A stretch of DNA of 48,417 nucleotides from Pseudomonadota bacterium (GTDB lineage Bacteria > Pseudomonadota > Alphaproteobacteria > Sphingomonadales > Sphingomonadaceae). Below the pieces are notes generated by a model. That model worked only from the letters and a program-made list of their open reading frames with translations, had not been told where the DNA came from and did not search any database. Where the stretch lies: contig JAEZIO010000008.1 of the NCBI GenBank assembly GCA_023436615.1, positions 1 through 48,417 on the forward strand, in the 5' to 3' direction. Position numbers and translations under genes: made by a program. Below are positions 1 through 8,137 of the stretch, piece by piece. The first letter of the stretch is position 1. Each line of letters opens with the position of its first letter.

Positions 1-2
1 CG

Positions 3-293
3 CCGGTGGACAATCCGTCTCCGCCGCCGCCGCCTCCGCCTCCGCCTCCGCCTCCGCCGCCGGTCAACAACCCGCCGCCTGCGCAGCCGCCGCCATTGTT
101 CCGTGACGACGTCATTCCGTGGCTCAACGACAGCACGAGCCGGGACGACCAGGGAGAGGATGACGACGAGCGGAACGTCGTCGACGACAGCTGGCTCTAC
201 GGCGACGACAGCATCATCGACACCGGCGTCACGAGCGGCGCGGACCCCACGGCATGGGACCCCATCGGGATCGACCGTCCGCCAGACAAGTGA
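3..293 (+). CDS. C-terminal part of a proline-rich, acidic-tailed protein
   Basis: The reading frame is open from the left edge, so the true start lies outside the window; an internal GTG at 6 is unlikely to be the start. The visible part has a run of about fourteen prolines, a short spacer, a second proline stretch, then a tail rich in Asp and Glu ending in PPDK. There is no recognisable domain, signal or membrane segment in what is visible. Proline runs of this kind are usual in linkers of envelope or autotransporter-like proteins in sphingomonads, but this is only an analogy. It stops 59 bases before parC on the same strand. Function unknown. Confidence 0.5.
   Translation, partial: PVDNPSPPPPPPPPPPPPPPVNNPPPAQPPPLFRDDVIPWLNDSTSRDDQGEDDDERNVVDDSWLYGDDSIIDTGVTSGADPTAWDPIGIDRPPDK
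33..56 (+). repeat. In-frame hexamer microsatellite (CCTCCG)4 in polyproline tract
   Basis: Four perfect copies of CCTCCG, flanked by further CCG triplets, encode Pro-Pro pairs. Each unit is six bases, so copy-number change would lengthen or shorten the proline tract without shifting the frame. Confidence 0.7.
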
Positions 294-352
294 TGCGCGA
301 ACGCCGTTCGTAAGCAGTGGCGAGCTCGCCTTCGCCTTGCTAGCGAACGGCC

Positions 353-2578
353 ATGGCCGATCCTCAACATGACAGCGTCATCGAAACCCCGTTCGATGCG
401 GCTTTGTCCGAACGTTACCTCGTCTACGCGCTGTCCACGATTACGGCGCGCTCGCTTCCCGATGTCCGCGATGGGCTGAAACCCGTTCATCGCAGGCTGT
501 TGTGGGCGATGCGCCTGCTTCGGCTCGACCCCGCCGGCGCCTACAAGAAGTCGGCGCGAGTGGTCGGCGACGTCATCGGCAAGTATCACCCCCACGGCGA
601 CGCATCCGTTTACGACGCGATGGTCCGCCTGGCCCAGGACTTCGCGCTCCGTTACCCGCTGGTCGACGGGCAGGGCAATTTCGGCAACATCGACGGCGAT
701 AATGCGGCCGCCTACCGGTACACGGAGGCGCGGCTGACCGCTGTCGCAATACAGCTCATGAGCGGTGTTGACGACGGCACTGTCGACTTCCGGCCGACGT
801 ACAACGGCGAAGAGGACGAGCCGGAAGTCTTTCCCGGACTGTTCCCTAACCTTCTCGCGAACGGCGCCAGCGGGATCGCGGTCGGCATGGCCACGTCGAT
901 CCCGCCGCACAATGTCGGCGAGCTGATCGACGCCGCAATCCACCTCATCGACAATCCCAAGGCCGAAAATTCGGCATTGATGGATTTCGTCGGAGGGCCG
1001 GATTTTCCAACCGGAGGCGTGCTCGTCGACAGCCGCCGCTCGATCGCCGACGCCTATGAGACCGGCCGCGGGTCATTCCGCCTTCGCGCGACGGTGACTC
1101 AGCAAAAGGAGAAGGGCGGCGGCTGGCACCTGCTCGTCAGCGAAATTCCCTACGGCGTGCAGAAGGGGAAACTCATCGAGCAGATCGCCGCGCTAATCGC
1201 CGAAAAGAAGCTTCCGATCCTGGCGGACGTGAAGGACGAAAGCGCCGAGGAAGTGCGGCTCATCCTCGAGCCGCGGAGCCGCACGGTCGACCCTGATCTG
1301 TTGCTCGAGAGCCTGTTCAGGATGACCGACCTCGAGGTGCGCTTCCCGCTCAACCTCAACGTGCTCGACGCCACCCGTACGCCGGTCGTGATGAGCCTCA
1401 AGCAGGCGCTCGTCGCCTGGCTCGCATTCCAGTTCCAGGTGCTGGTCCGCCGAAGCCAGGTCCGCATCGAAAAGATCGACGACAGGCTCGAGTTGCTCGA
1501 CGGCTTCCTCATCGCCTTCCTCAATCTCGATCGAGTCATTCAAATCATCCGCACCGAGGATGAGCCGAAGCCGGTTCTGGTGCGCGAGTTCAGCCTCTCC
1601 GACCGCCAGGCGGAGGCGATTCTCAACATGCGCCTTCGAAGCCTGCGCAAGCTTGAGGAAATGCAGATCGGGCGCGAGCGCGATTCGCTTTTGAAGGAGC
1701 GCGAGGAGCTTGCAAGGCTCATCGAAAGCCCCGCCAGGCAGCGTACCCGGCTGAAAAAGGACCTGCTGGCGGTTCGCGACAAGTTCGGAGACGAGCGGCG
1801 CACCCGCATCGAGGAAAGCGCAGCCCCTCGCGAAATCGACTGGTCGGCAATGATCGAGAAGGAACCGATCACGGTCATCCTGTCGCAGCGCGGCTGGATT
1901 CGCGCGATGAAGGGCCATGTCGCGCTCGAGGAGGTGGAGCAGCTCAAATGGCGAGAAGGCGACGCGCCGTTCATTCATTTCCATGCGCAGACGACGGACA
2001 AGCTGGCCCTCTTTGGCGACAACGGCCGCGTCTACACCCTCCTGGGTGACAAGCTGCCCGGCGGCCGAGGTTTCGGGGAGCCCGTGCGCCTCCAGATCGA
2101 TCTCGAGCCCGAAAGCGACATCGTGACGTTGCTGACGATCGCTCCGGACATGCGGCTGCTGGTCGCATCTTCGGACGGCCGCGGCTTCATCGCGTCGGCG
2201 GATGCAACCCTCGCCGAAACGCGCAAGGGCAAGCAGCTCGTCAACCTTCGCTCGGGAGCGAAGGTCGCCGTCGTTCGTCCGATACCCGAAGGCGCGGATG
2301 CCGTCGCGGTCGTCGGCGAGAACCGCAAGCTCCTGGTCTTCCCGCTTTCCGAGCTCCCCGAGCTCGCGAGGGGGCAGGGGGTCTTGTTGCAGCGCTATCG
2401 CGACGGCGGGCTGTCCGATGCGGTCGCACTTCGGCTGGCCGACGGGCTGAGCTGGAGCCTTGGCGGCGACAGCGGCCGGACCCGAACGGAAACGGATTTG
2501 AATCCGTGGCGGGCTGCTCGCGGCGCGGCCGGCCGAATGCCGCCCATCGGCTTTCCCAGAAATAATCGTTTTTCCTGA
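353..2578 (+). CDS. parC: DNA topoisomerase IV subunit A
   Basis: ParC forms a heterotetramer with ParE and separates linked daughter chromosomes. The 741-residue length fits the family. The breakage-reunion domain begins near residue 20, with the KPVHRR motif at about 43-48, HPHGD at 79-83 and the active-site pair Arg122-Tyr123 in AAAYRYTEARL. A coiled-coil tower follows around residues 370-450, then the beta-pinwheel C-terminal region with degenerate repeats. It is ParC rather than GyrA because of its shorter, more degenerate C-terminal region and the lack of a clear GyrA box. The residue corresponding to E. coli ParC Ser80 is Ala84 (sequence GDASVYD). The ATG at 353 is chosen because the homologous region starts soon after it; no strong ribosome site is visible. 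It is followed after 101 bases by an unrelated signalling gene. Confidence 0.95.
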   Translation: MADPQHDSVIETPFDAALSERYLVYALSTITARSLPDVRDGLKPVHRRLLWAMRLLRLDPAGAYKKSARVVGDVIGKYHPHGDASVYDAMVRLAQDFALRYPLVDGQGNFGNIDGDNAAAYRYTEARLTAVAIQLMSGVDDGTVDFRPTYNGEEDEPEVFPGLFPNLLANGASGIAVGMATSIPPHNVGELIDAAIHLIDNPKAENSALMDFVGGPDFPTGGVLVDSRRSIADAYETGRGSFRLRATVTQQKEKGGGWHLLVSEIPYGVQKGKLIEQIAALIAEKKLPILADVKDESAEEVRLILEPRSRTVDPDLLLESLFRMTDLEVRFPLNLNVLDATRTPVVMSLKQALVAWLAFQFQVLVRRSQVRIEKIDDRLELLDGFLIAFLNLDRVIQIIRTEDEPKPVLVREFSLSDRQAEAILNMRLRSLRKLEEMQIGRERDSLLKEREELARLIESPARQRTRLKKDLLAVRDKFGDERRTRIEESAAPREIDWSAMIEKEPITVILSQRGWIRAMKGHVALEEVEQLKWREGDAPFIHFHAQTTDKLALFGDNGRVYTLLGDKLPGGRGFGEPVRLQIDLEPESDIVTLLTIAPDMRLLVASSDGRGFIASADATLAETRKGKQLVNLRSGAKVAVVRPIPEGADAVAVVGENRKLLVFPLSELPELARGQGVLLQRYRDGGLSDAVALRLADGLSWSLGGDSGRTRTETDLNPWRAARGAAGRMPPIGFPRNNRFS

Positions 2579-2679
2579 GCTTTTCGAGGGCTTTGGAAGA
2601 TTAACCAAATCCGCGGCAACAATCGCCGTTTCGAGCTTCTGGATACGTTGAATTAACCCGTCTTGTTCATAGCGGGCGC

Positions 2680-4434
2680 ATGCAGGCCGCTGAACAGCGT
2701 TTCCCGACGTCGGCCCGTGCGCGTCCCGCGGCCGGGCCCGCTGTCGAATCGCGCCCTGCCGCAGACGACGACACGGCGCTTCTCGCCGCGCTTCCGATCG
2801 CCGCCGGCATCTTCACGCTTCGCCAGGGCAATCTGTGGGTGCTCGGCGTCAATCAGCGCTTCTTCGAGCTGGCCGGCTGCCATGGATCCACTGAAGCCTT
2901 CGCCGAGCTGTTCAAGCGCTATTCCGAAGGGCCGGGAGGCGACTTCATCCGTACGTTCCTGCGAAGCGAAAGCGGGACTGCCGGCGATGAAATGGATTTC
3001 GCCGACGGCGACGGGCCGCGGCGGCGCTTCCTCAAGATGAAGCTCGCGCCGCTGCGCTCCATCACGGCCGATGAACCGCGTTGCCTCGTCAGCGTGGTCG
3101 ACCGCACGGTGGAGGTCCAGGCCGAACATGCCCTTCGCGCGGAAATGGTGCGCGACAGCCTGACCGGGCTCGCCAACCGCCTCGGCTTCACGGAAACCAT
3201 CGAACGCATCGCCGAAACCACGACCGGCGACCTTGGCCATGCCGTCCTCGTGGTCGATCTTCTCCGATTCTCGCGGATCAACGAAAGCATGGGGAGCATC
3301 GCCGGCGACGAGCTGCTGATCACGTTCGCTCGCAGGCTGATGTCCGCGCTTCGGACGGGAGACGTGCTTGCGCGCACCGGCGGCAACGAGTTCGGGATCC
3401 TCGTTGCCCTCGGACGTGGGATAGAAGACGCCCTGACCGCGGCGGAGCGGGTCCAGGAGGTCCTCGCCGCGCCCTTCCACATTTGCGATCTCGATATTCG
3501 CGTCGAATGCGCCATCGGCGTCGCGCTGATGCAGAAGGGTCAGGAGGCGGAGGAGCTTTTCCGGAATGCCCAGTTCGCGGTGAAGCAGGCCAAGCAGAGC
3601 GGTACGCCCCAAGTGTACGAGCCGAGGGAAGCGAGCCTCGCGCGGCGCCGCTTCTCGATCGAAACGGAACTACGCCGCTCGCTCGACAAGGATGAGCTGA
3701 AGCTATTCTACCAGCCGCTCATTGACCTCAAGTCCGGCGAGGTCGCCGGTTTCGAAGCGCTCGCCCGCTGGACCCAGGAGGACCGCGGCGAGGTGTCGCC
3801 CAGCGAGTTCATCCCCGTGGCAGAGGAATCCGGGCTCATCCTTCAGCTCGGCCGGTGGGCCATGGACAAGGCGACGCAGACGCTTGCCGACTGGGATCGC
3901 CAAATGGGGGAGAAGCTTCCGCTCTATGTCGGGGTGAACCTGTCAGCGATCCAGGTCGCTCGGGACGATCTCCCGGCAATCGTGTCCAGCGCGCTCAAGT
4001 CGAGCGGCTTGACCGGTGACCGGCTGACGCTCGAGCTGACCGAGAGCTCGATCGTCCAGGACCCTGCGCGCGCGACGCGCGTGTTCGATGCCTTGAAAGC
4101 GCTCGACACCACCGTTGCCATGGACGATTTCGGGACCGGCTATTCGAGCCTCGCCTATCTTCAGCGGCTCCCGATCGACGTTCTGAAGATCGACAAGAGC
4201 TTCGTTTCCGGAATGATGATCGATCCGGACGCCGTCGCCATCGTCCGGGCGGTCCTCAGCCTCGCAGATGCGCTCGGCATGTCGACGACCGCAGAGGGCA
4301 TCGAGACGGTGGAGCTTGCAACCACGCTCGCGACGCTCGGCTGCGCAAGCGGGCAGGGCTTCTACTTCGCCAGGCCGCTCGAGCCGGAGGCGGCGCTCGA
4401 TTTCTGGAAATCGCGGCGCCGAGCCAAATCATAA
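2680..4434 (+). CDS. GGDEF/EAL cyclic-di-GMP signalling protein, degenerate GGNEF
   Basis: A 584-residue two-domain protein expected to act on cyclic di-GMP. Residues about 40-150 look like a PAS-like sensory region. The GGDEF domain (about 155-310) carries GGNEF at 234-238 instead of GGDEF/GGEEF, so cyclase activity is doubtful. The EAL domain (about 325-575) has EAL at 359-361 and the other conserved pieces: VNLSAIQ, LELTES, DDFGTGYSS, KIDKSF, AEGIET and GQGF. Family knowledge says these bind metal and substrate, so phosphodiesterase activity is likely; the GGDEF domain may act as a GTP-sensing regulator. No signal peptide or membrane segment is visible, so it is probably cytosolic. It stands alone, ending five bases from the stop of the opposing DUF4402 gene. 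Confidence 0.9.
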   Translation: MQAAEQRFPTSARARPAAGPAVESRPAADDDTALLAALPIAAGIFTLRQGNLWVLGVNQRFFELAGCHGSTEAFAELFKRYSEGPGGDFIRTFLRSESGTAGDEMDFADGDGPRRRFLKMKLAPLRSITADEPRCLVSVVDRTVEVQAEHALRAEMVRDSLTGLANRLGFTETIERIAETTTGDLGHAVLVVDLLRFSRINESMGSIAGDELLITFARRLMSALRTGDVLARTGGNEFGILVALGRGIEDALTAAERVQEVLAAPFHICDLDIRVECAIGVALMQKGQEAEELFRNAQFAVKQAKQSGTPQVYEPREASLARRRFSIETELRRSLDKDELKLFYQPLIDLKSGEVAGFEALARWTQEDRGEVSPSEFIPVAEESGLILQLGRWAMDKATQTLADWDRQMGEKLPLYVGVNLSAIQVARDDLPAIVSSALKSSGLTGDRLTLELTESSIVQDPARATRVFDALKALDTTVAMDDFGTGYSSLAYLQRLPIDVLKIDKSFVSGMMIDPDAVAIVRAVLSLADALGMSTTAEGIETVELATTLATLGCASGQGFYFARPLEPEAALDFWKSRRRAKS

Positions 4435-4439
4435 GCTTG

Positions 4440-4949
4440 CTATTGATAGTCGGCCGTCACCTGGATCGTGCCGACATAGGTGCCTGCGGCGGTGCTCGAA
4501 TCGAGCGTTATGGTGCCGCCCACTTCGAAATTCGATCCGGGCGCTCCCGAGTTCGTTAGCAGGATGCTCGCCGGTGCGTCCGGCACGAGCGTCAGCGTCT
4601 TGGAAGCGTCGTTCTGGTTCACGAGCGTCCCCGAAGGGACGGTGATGATCACCGTCTCGGCATTCGAGCCTGCGACGTTGAAACGCGCGACCTGCGCCAC
4701 GCCGGAGCAGATGACATTGGCCGAGCAGGTCAATTGACCGGTTCGCGACAATTTGACGGTCGCCCCCGACCAATTGCCTGGAGTGAGAAGCAGCGTTCCC
4801 AGATCCAGGTCCTGCAGGGACTGAAGGACGAGCGGCTTGAGCACCTTTGCCTTGGCCTGTGCAGTCACGCTCGCCGCCGCCGCAGGCGAGCCGAAGGCGG
4901 CCGCGAATGCGGCTGCAATGGCAGCAATGCCGGCGAACCGCACGGTCAC
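4440..4949 (-). CDS. Secreted DUF4402 family protein
   Basis: A 169-residue exported protein. Residues 1-26 form a signal peptide with an Ala-rich end (PAAAAS). The rest is a beta-rich domain with features of DUF4402: an early segment on the LDLGTLLL pattern, two cysteines about ten residues apart (LTCSANVICSG) and a C-terminal strand ending in GTYVGTIQVTADYQ. Family members are small surface or fimbria-like proteins of unclear function. The start is GTG at 4949, supported by GGAGGGG seven bases upstream. It lies downstream of cca on the same strand with an 82-base gap and is probably transcribed alone. The biochemical role is unknown. Confidence 0.8.
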   Translation of the reverse strand: MTVRFAGIAAIAAAFAAAFGSPAAAASVTAQAKAKVLKPLVLQSLQDLDLGTLLLTPGNWSGATVKLSRTGQLTCSANVICSGVAQVARFNVAGSNAETVIITVPSGTLVNQNDASKTLTLVPDAPASILLTNSGAPGSNFEVGGTITLDSSTAAGTYVGTIQVTADYQ

Positions 4950-5031
4950 GACGTCCCCTCCGCCCCATCGCGCGATGAAGTGTCACCGCGGCGTTAACCA
5001 TCGCTTCTAATCGGACCCTATTGAAACAGGG

Positions 5032-6219
5032 TTAACGGCGTTCGCCCGCGAGGGCATCGGTGACGATGCATTCGAAATCGGACCCGGTCGGGAAGCCGGC
5101 ATCGATCCAGCGGTCCTCGATTGCGCGCAGCGTGCGCGAAACCTGCGGCCCCTCGGTGACGCCACGCTTGATGAGCGCGCCGCCGCCGATCGGTAGCCGG
5201 GGCGGTTTCCAGGCCATCAGCGCCGCTGCTTCGTCGGCGCGGCCGGCAAGTAGGAGGCGATCGACCGCGCATTCGAGGCCGGCGCGATATGCTGTCACCC
5301 TGGGGTCCGCCGCGATTTCGGGCTCCGCTGCGCATCCAAGGCGCTTTCGGGCCCGGTTCGACAGCTTCAGCCGAGCGCCGACACCGCTCGCCACTTCCTG
5401 GGATCGAGGCAGGAGGGCCGAGAGGCGGCGAAGCGGGTCGCCGGGCGCACGCGCGGCCTGTTCCGCCTCGATCAGCGCCTGCAACCCCAGCCAGGCATCC
5501 TCGGCAATCTCGGGCAGGACGGGCTTCAGAATGGCGCGCTCGAGCATCACGCGCACGGTGACGGACGGCTCCTCGACCGCCAGGAGCTTGAGCAGCTCGT
5601 CGGCAATTCGCTCACGCGACAGCGCCATCAGGTCGTTCGCTCGCGCGGTGCACGCTTCGAGCCCGTCTTCATCGGGCGCGCCGACGGCAAAGCGCGCGTG
5701 GAAACGGAAGAAGCGGAGGATCCGCAGGTGATCTTCGGCGATGCGCTCGAGCGGGTCGCCGATGAAGCGAACGTGCCGTTGCTCGAGATCGTGGAGGCCG
5801 CCGAAATAATCGAAGATGTCGCCGGTGACGGGGTCCGCCATCAGCGCGTTGATCGTGAAGTCGCGGCGCGCCGCGTCCTCCTGCCAGTCGTCGGTGAAGG
5901 CGACGGTGGCGCGGCGGCCGAATGTCTCCACGTCCCGGCGGAGCGTCGTGACCTCGTAGGGCTGGCCTTCGCTGACCGCCGTTACGGTACCGTGGTCAAT
6001 GCCCGTCGGAACCGCCTTGACGCCGGCAGCCTCCAGGCGCTCGATTACATCCTCCGGAAGAAGCCGGGTGGCGAGATCGACGTCGCTGACCGGAAGGCCA
6101 AGCAGATCGTCGCGCACTGCACCGCCGACGTACCGCGTCAGTCCCTCTTTGGCCCCTAGTGCCGTCAGCAGCTTCGCGACGCCGGGACGGCGGCGCCAGC
6201 GCGCGGCGTCCAGCTTCAC
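5032..6219 (-). CDS. cca: CCA tRNA nucleotidyltransferase / poly(A) polymerase family
   Basis: Adds or repairs the 3' CCA end of tRNA. The 395-residue protein has the class II nucleotidyltransferase head: YVGGAVRDDLLG near residue 30, then the catalytic DVDLAT pair of aspartates, RRDFTINAL (nucleotide recognition), the block ending IFDYFGGLHDL, and the ERIAEDHLRILRFFRF helix typical of the family. The C-terminal helical region is alphaproteobacterial in type. The start is taken as GTG at 6219 because it forms a GTGA overlap with the stop of the upstream Nudix gene; an ATG at 6291 would bury 24 non-homologous residues inside that gene. It is the third gene of the DUF1285 - Nudix - cca chain. 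A poly(A) polymerase role (pcnB) cannot be excluded from sequence alone. Confidence 0.9.
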   Translation of the reverse strand: MKLDAARWRRRPGVAKLLTALGAKEGLTRYVGGAVRDDLLGLPVSDVDLATRLLPEDVIERLEAAGVKAVPTGIDHGTVTAVSEGQPYEVTTLRRDVETFGRRATVAFTDDWQEDAARRDFTINALMADPVTGDIFDYFGGLHDLEQRHVRFIGDPLERIAEDHLRILRFFRFHARFAVGAPDEDGLEACTARANDLMALSRERIADELLKLLAVEEPSVTVRVMLERAILKPVLPEIAEDAWLGLQALIEAEQAARAPGDPLRRLSALLPRSQEVASGVGARLKLSNRARKRLGCAAEPEIAADPRVTAYRAGLECAVDRLLLAGRADEAAALMAWKPPRLPIGGGALIKRGVTEGPQVSRTLRAIEDRWIDAGFPTGSDFECIVTDALAGERR

Positions 6220-6797
6220 GGCCACTGGAGCCGCCTCGACAGATTGATGATCATTGCCGCTGTCGCCCCCCAGATCCGCCGACCGTCCCATTCGATCTGC
6301 CAGTAGCGACGGTCGCGCCCCGCGAAAACAGCCGTCTCCAGTTGGTGATGGCGGCTGTCGAGGAGGTGTGCCAGCGGTGCTTCGAACCAGTCGGCGACTT
6401 CGTGGTCGTGCGGCGTCAGCGACAGGTCAGGCGGGACAACTCCAACGACCGGCGTGACCGAATAACCGGTAACGGTCCGATATTCTTCGAGCGGCGCGAT
6501 CACGTCGACCGCGGACGGGTCGAGGGCGAGTTCCTCCTGCGCTTCGCGAAGGGCCGCAGCGACGGGGGCCTCGCCGGGATCGACCCGGCCGCCAGGCAAG
6601 GCGATCTGCCCCGCATGGGTTCGCAAATGCTCGCGTCTTACGGTGAGGATCACGCCCGGCTCGGGCCGGTCGGTAACGGCGATGAGCACCGCGGCGCTAA
6701 TTCCGGCGAGGTTGCGAAGTTCGGGCAGGTCGGCCTCGACAGGCGGACTCGAAGGCGGCGCAGCGAGCGCAGCGCGCAGACGCTGGGCAAGTCTCAT
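6216..6797 (-). CDS. Nudix hydrolase, CoA pyrophosphatase type
   Basis: A 193-residue Nudix enzyme expected to cleave the diphosphate of coenzyme A or a related nucleotide. The Nudix box reads GGRVDPGEAPVAAALREAQEE, in which the usual terminal Gly is replaced (EELAL). The preceding segment LRTHAGQIALPGG is characteristic of the CoA diphosphatase subgroup (NudL/YeaB-like). The start is ATG at 6797, which overlaps the DUF1285 stop as ATGA; a further upstream ATG at 6836 would overlap by 43 bases and adds no conserved sequence. Translational coupling to DUF1285 upstream and cca downstream is likely. Confidence 0.85.
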   Translation of the reverse strand: MRLAQRLRAALAAPPSSPPVEADLPELRNLAGISAAVLIAVTDRPEPGVILTVRREHLRTHAGQIALPGGRVDPGEAPVAAALREAQEELALDPSAVDVIAPLEEYRTVTGYSVTPVVGVVPPDLSLTPHDHEVADWFEAPLAHLLDSRHHQLETAVFAGRDRRYWQIEWDGRRIWGATAAMIINLSRRLQWP

Positions 6798-7363
6798 TCG
6801 GCCGCCGCGAACGGGAAGAAGCAGCCGTCGCTCCATACGCCGGGCGGGTTGGCGCCCTCAGCCAACGCTATTTCCGCAAGCTCGTAATAGACGGGCCGCG
6901 AAAGCTCCGCCTCGAGCCCGTGCCTGACGGCGACGCGGGGCGACGGACCGTTGTGATCCTCGACGACGCGCAGCGCATGATCATTGCCGACAATGATTGC
7001 GTCGCCGCTGTCGAGCGCCAGCGCAATGCGCCGTCCGCGGCCGGACCCCTCGGTGGTCATGTCGATTGCGCGGAAGGCGGTCGAATCGACGTCGATCGTC
7101 AGTTTTTCGGCAGGGGTTACGAGCACGTGGCTGCCGTCGGGCTCGCGGCGGAGAATGGTCGAGAAGAGGCGCACCATCGCAGGCCGCCCGATCGGTGTTC
7201 CGTTATGGTACCAGGTGCCATCTCGCGCGATCCGCATTCCGGAATGCCCGCAATGGCCGGGGTTCCAGCGATCGACCGGAGGCAGGCGACGCTCGTCTAT
7301 CAGCGACTGCAGCTCGGCGAGGCTGATCCCCCTCAGCTCGATCGGTGGGCGGCTCTCCGGCAT
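6794..7363 (-). CDS. DUF1285 domain protein
   Basis: A 189-residue protein of the DUF1285 family, whose structure is known for members but whose function is not. Visible family features are the N-terminal LAELQSL segment, the PPVDRWNPGHCG block, RDGTWYHNGTPIGRPAMV near residues 50-65, and the LVTPAEK segment. No signal peptide or membrane helix, so cytosolic. It is the first gene of a three-gene chain with a Nudix hydrolase and cca, an arrangement common in sphingomonads. The start at 7363 is chosen because conserved sequence begins within ten residues; the region immediately upstream looks like a dispersed repeat, not coding sequence. Confidence 0.85.
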   Translation of the reverse strand: MPESRPPIELRGISLAELQSLIDERRLPPVDRWNPGHCGHSGMRIARDGTWYHNGTPIGRPAMVRLFSTILRREPDGSHVLVTPAEKLTIDVDSTAFRAIDMTTEGSGRGRRIALALDSGDAIIVGNDHALRVVEDHNGPSPRVAVRHGLEAELSRPVYYELAEIALAEGANPPGVWSDGCFFPFAAAE

Positions 7364-7365
7364 TG

Positions 7366-7400
7366 GCACTGGATTGCGTCGCTTCGCCGGGAATGACAAC
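7366..7400 (-). repeat. Possible dispersed intergenic repeat of the TCATTCC...GCAATCCAG type
   Basis: On the minus strand the text TGTCATTCCCGGCGAAG continues into CGACGCAATCCAGTGCC. This resembles the small interspersed repeats found in many proteobacterial genomes, whose translated shadow commonly reads like LDCVASLAMT; the plus strand here reads LDCVASPGMT. Only one copy lies in this window, so the call rests on resemblance. It sits between the divergent DUF1285 and FolM-like genes. Confidence 0.4.
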
Positions 7401-7408
7401 AAGCAGCG

Positions 7409-8137
7409 ATGGATGGCGAGCGTACGGCGATCGTTACAGGCGCGGGCAAGCGCGTCGGGGCGGCCCTCGCCGAGGCGCTGGCCGGACGCGGATGGACGGT
7501 GCTCGCGCACGTGCGGCGCCAACGCGATCCAGTGCCGAGCGGCTGCACTGCGGTTGCCGCCGACCTTGCCGATCCCGATTGCGCGGAGAAGATCTTCGCC
7601 GCTGCAGCGAGGCTCCCGCCAGTCCGGCTGCTGGTCAACAATGCCGCCCGCTTCGCCTGGGACGCGCTCGGCGAATCCGACGCGGCCGAATTCGACGCGC
7701 ACATGCACACGAACGTTCGTGCCCCCCTCATGCTGATCGAGGCGCTGGCCCGGCAGCACTCGGAGGGGGATGCGCTCGTCGTAAACGTCCTCGATTCGAA
7801 GCTTGCCGCTCCCAACCCCGATTATCTCAGCTACACCCTGTCCAAGCAGGCGCTTGCCGGCCTCACCGAGATCGCCGCTCGCGCGCTGGCGCCGAAGGGC
7901 ATCCGGGTGAACGGCGTCGCTCCCGCGCTGATGCTGCGCTCGCCGGGGCAGAGCGAGGCCAATTACCGCGCCATGCACGACGGCAACCCGCTTCGCCGCG
8001 GCGTGTCGCCGGCCGACATCGTGGCAGCGATCGATTACCTTGTTGCAGCACGGACGGTAACGGGCGAAGTGCTCACCATCGACGGTGGCCAGCGCTTCGA
8101 CCCGCCGGCACGCGACGTTCAATTCCTGGAGACCTGA
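7409..8137 (+). CDS. SDR-family pteridine (dihydromonapterin) reductase-like protein
   Basis: A 242-residue short-chain dehydrogenase. The cofactor loop is TGAGKRVG at 10-17, the TGxxxRxG variant of pteridine reductases PTR1 and FolM instead of the usual TGxxxGxG. The catalytic set is Asp129-Tyr142-Lys146, with Asp in place of the usual SDR serine and the same 13-residue Asp-to-Tyr spacing known for PTR1. NNAA is at 77-80. Expected reaction: NADPH-dependent reduction of dihydromonapterin or dihydrofolate to the tetrahydro form. The next gene, folB, overlaps its stop by one base (TGATG), which supports a pterin role. Divergent from DUF1285. Confidence 0.85.
   Translation: MDGERTAIVTGAGKRVGAALAEALAGRGWTVLAHVRRQRDPVPSGCTAVAADLADPDCAEKIFAAAARLPPVRLLVNNAARFAWDALGESDAAEFDAHMHTNVRAPLMLIEALARQHSEGDALVVNVLDSKLAAPNPDYLSYTLSKQALAGLTEIAARALAPKGIRVNGVAPALMLRSPGQSEANYRAMHDGNPLRRGVSPADIVAAIDYLVAARTVTGEVLTIDGGQRFDPPARDVQFLET

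Noticed and set aside
319..330. Palindrome GGCGAGCTCGCC before parC as an operator
   Set aside because: At this GC content a 12-base palindrome can arise by chance, and no promoter or related site supports it.
1193..2608. 471-codon frame antisense to parC
   Set aside because: Shadow of parC; no homology and no ribosome site.
5010..5032. Hairpin ACCCT/AGGGT after cca on the minus strand as terminator
   Set aside because: Only five pairs with no T-run; too weak to call.
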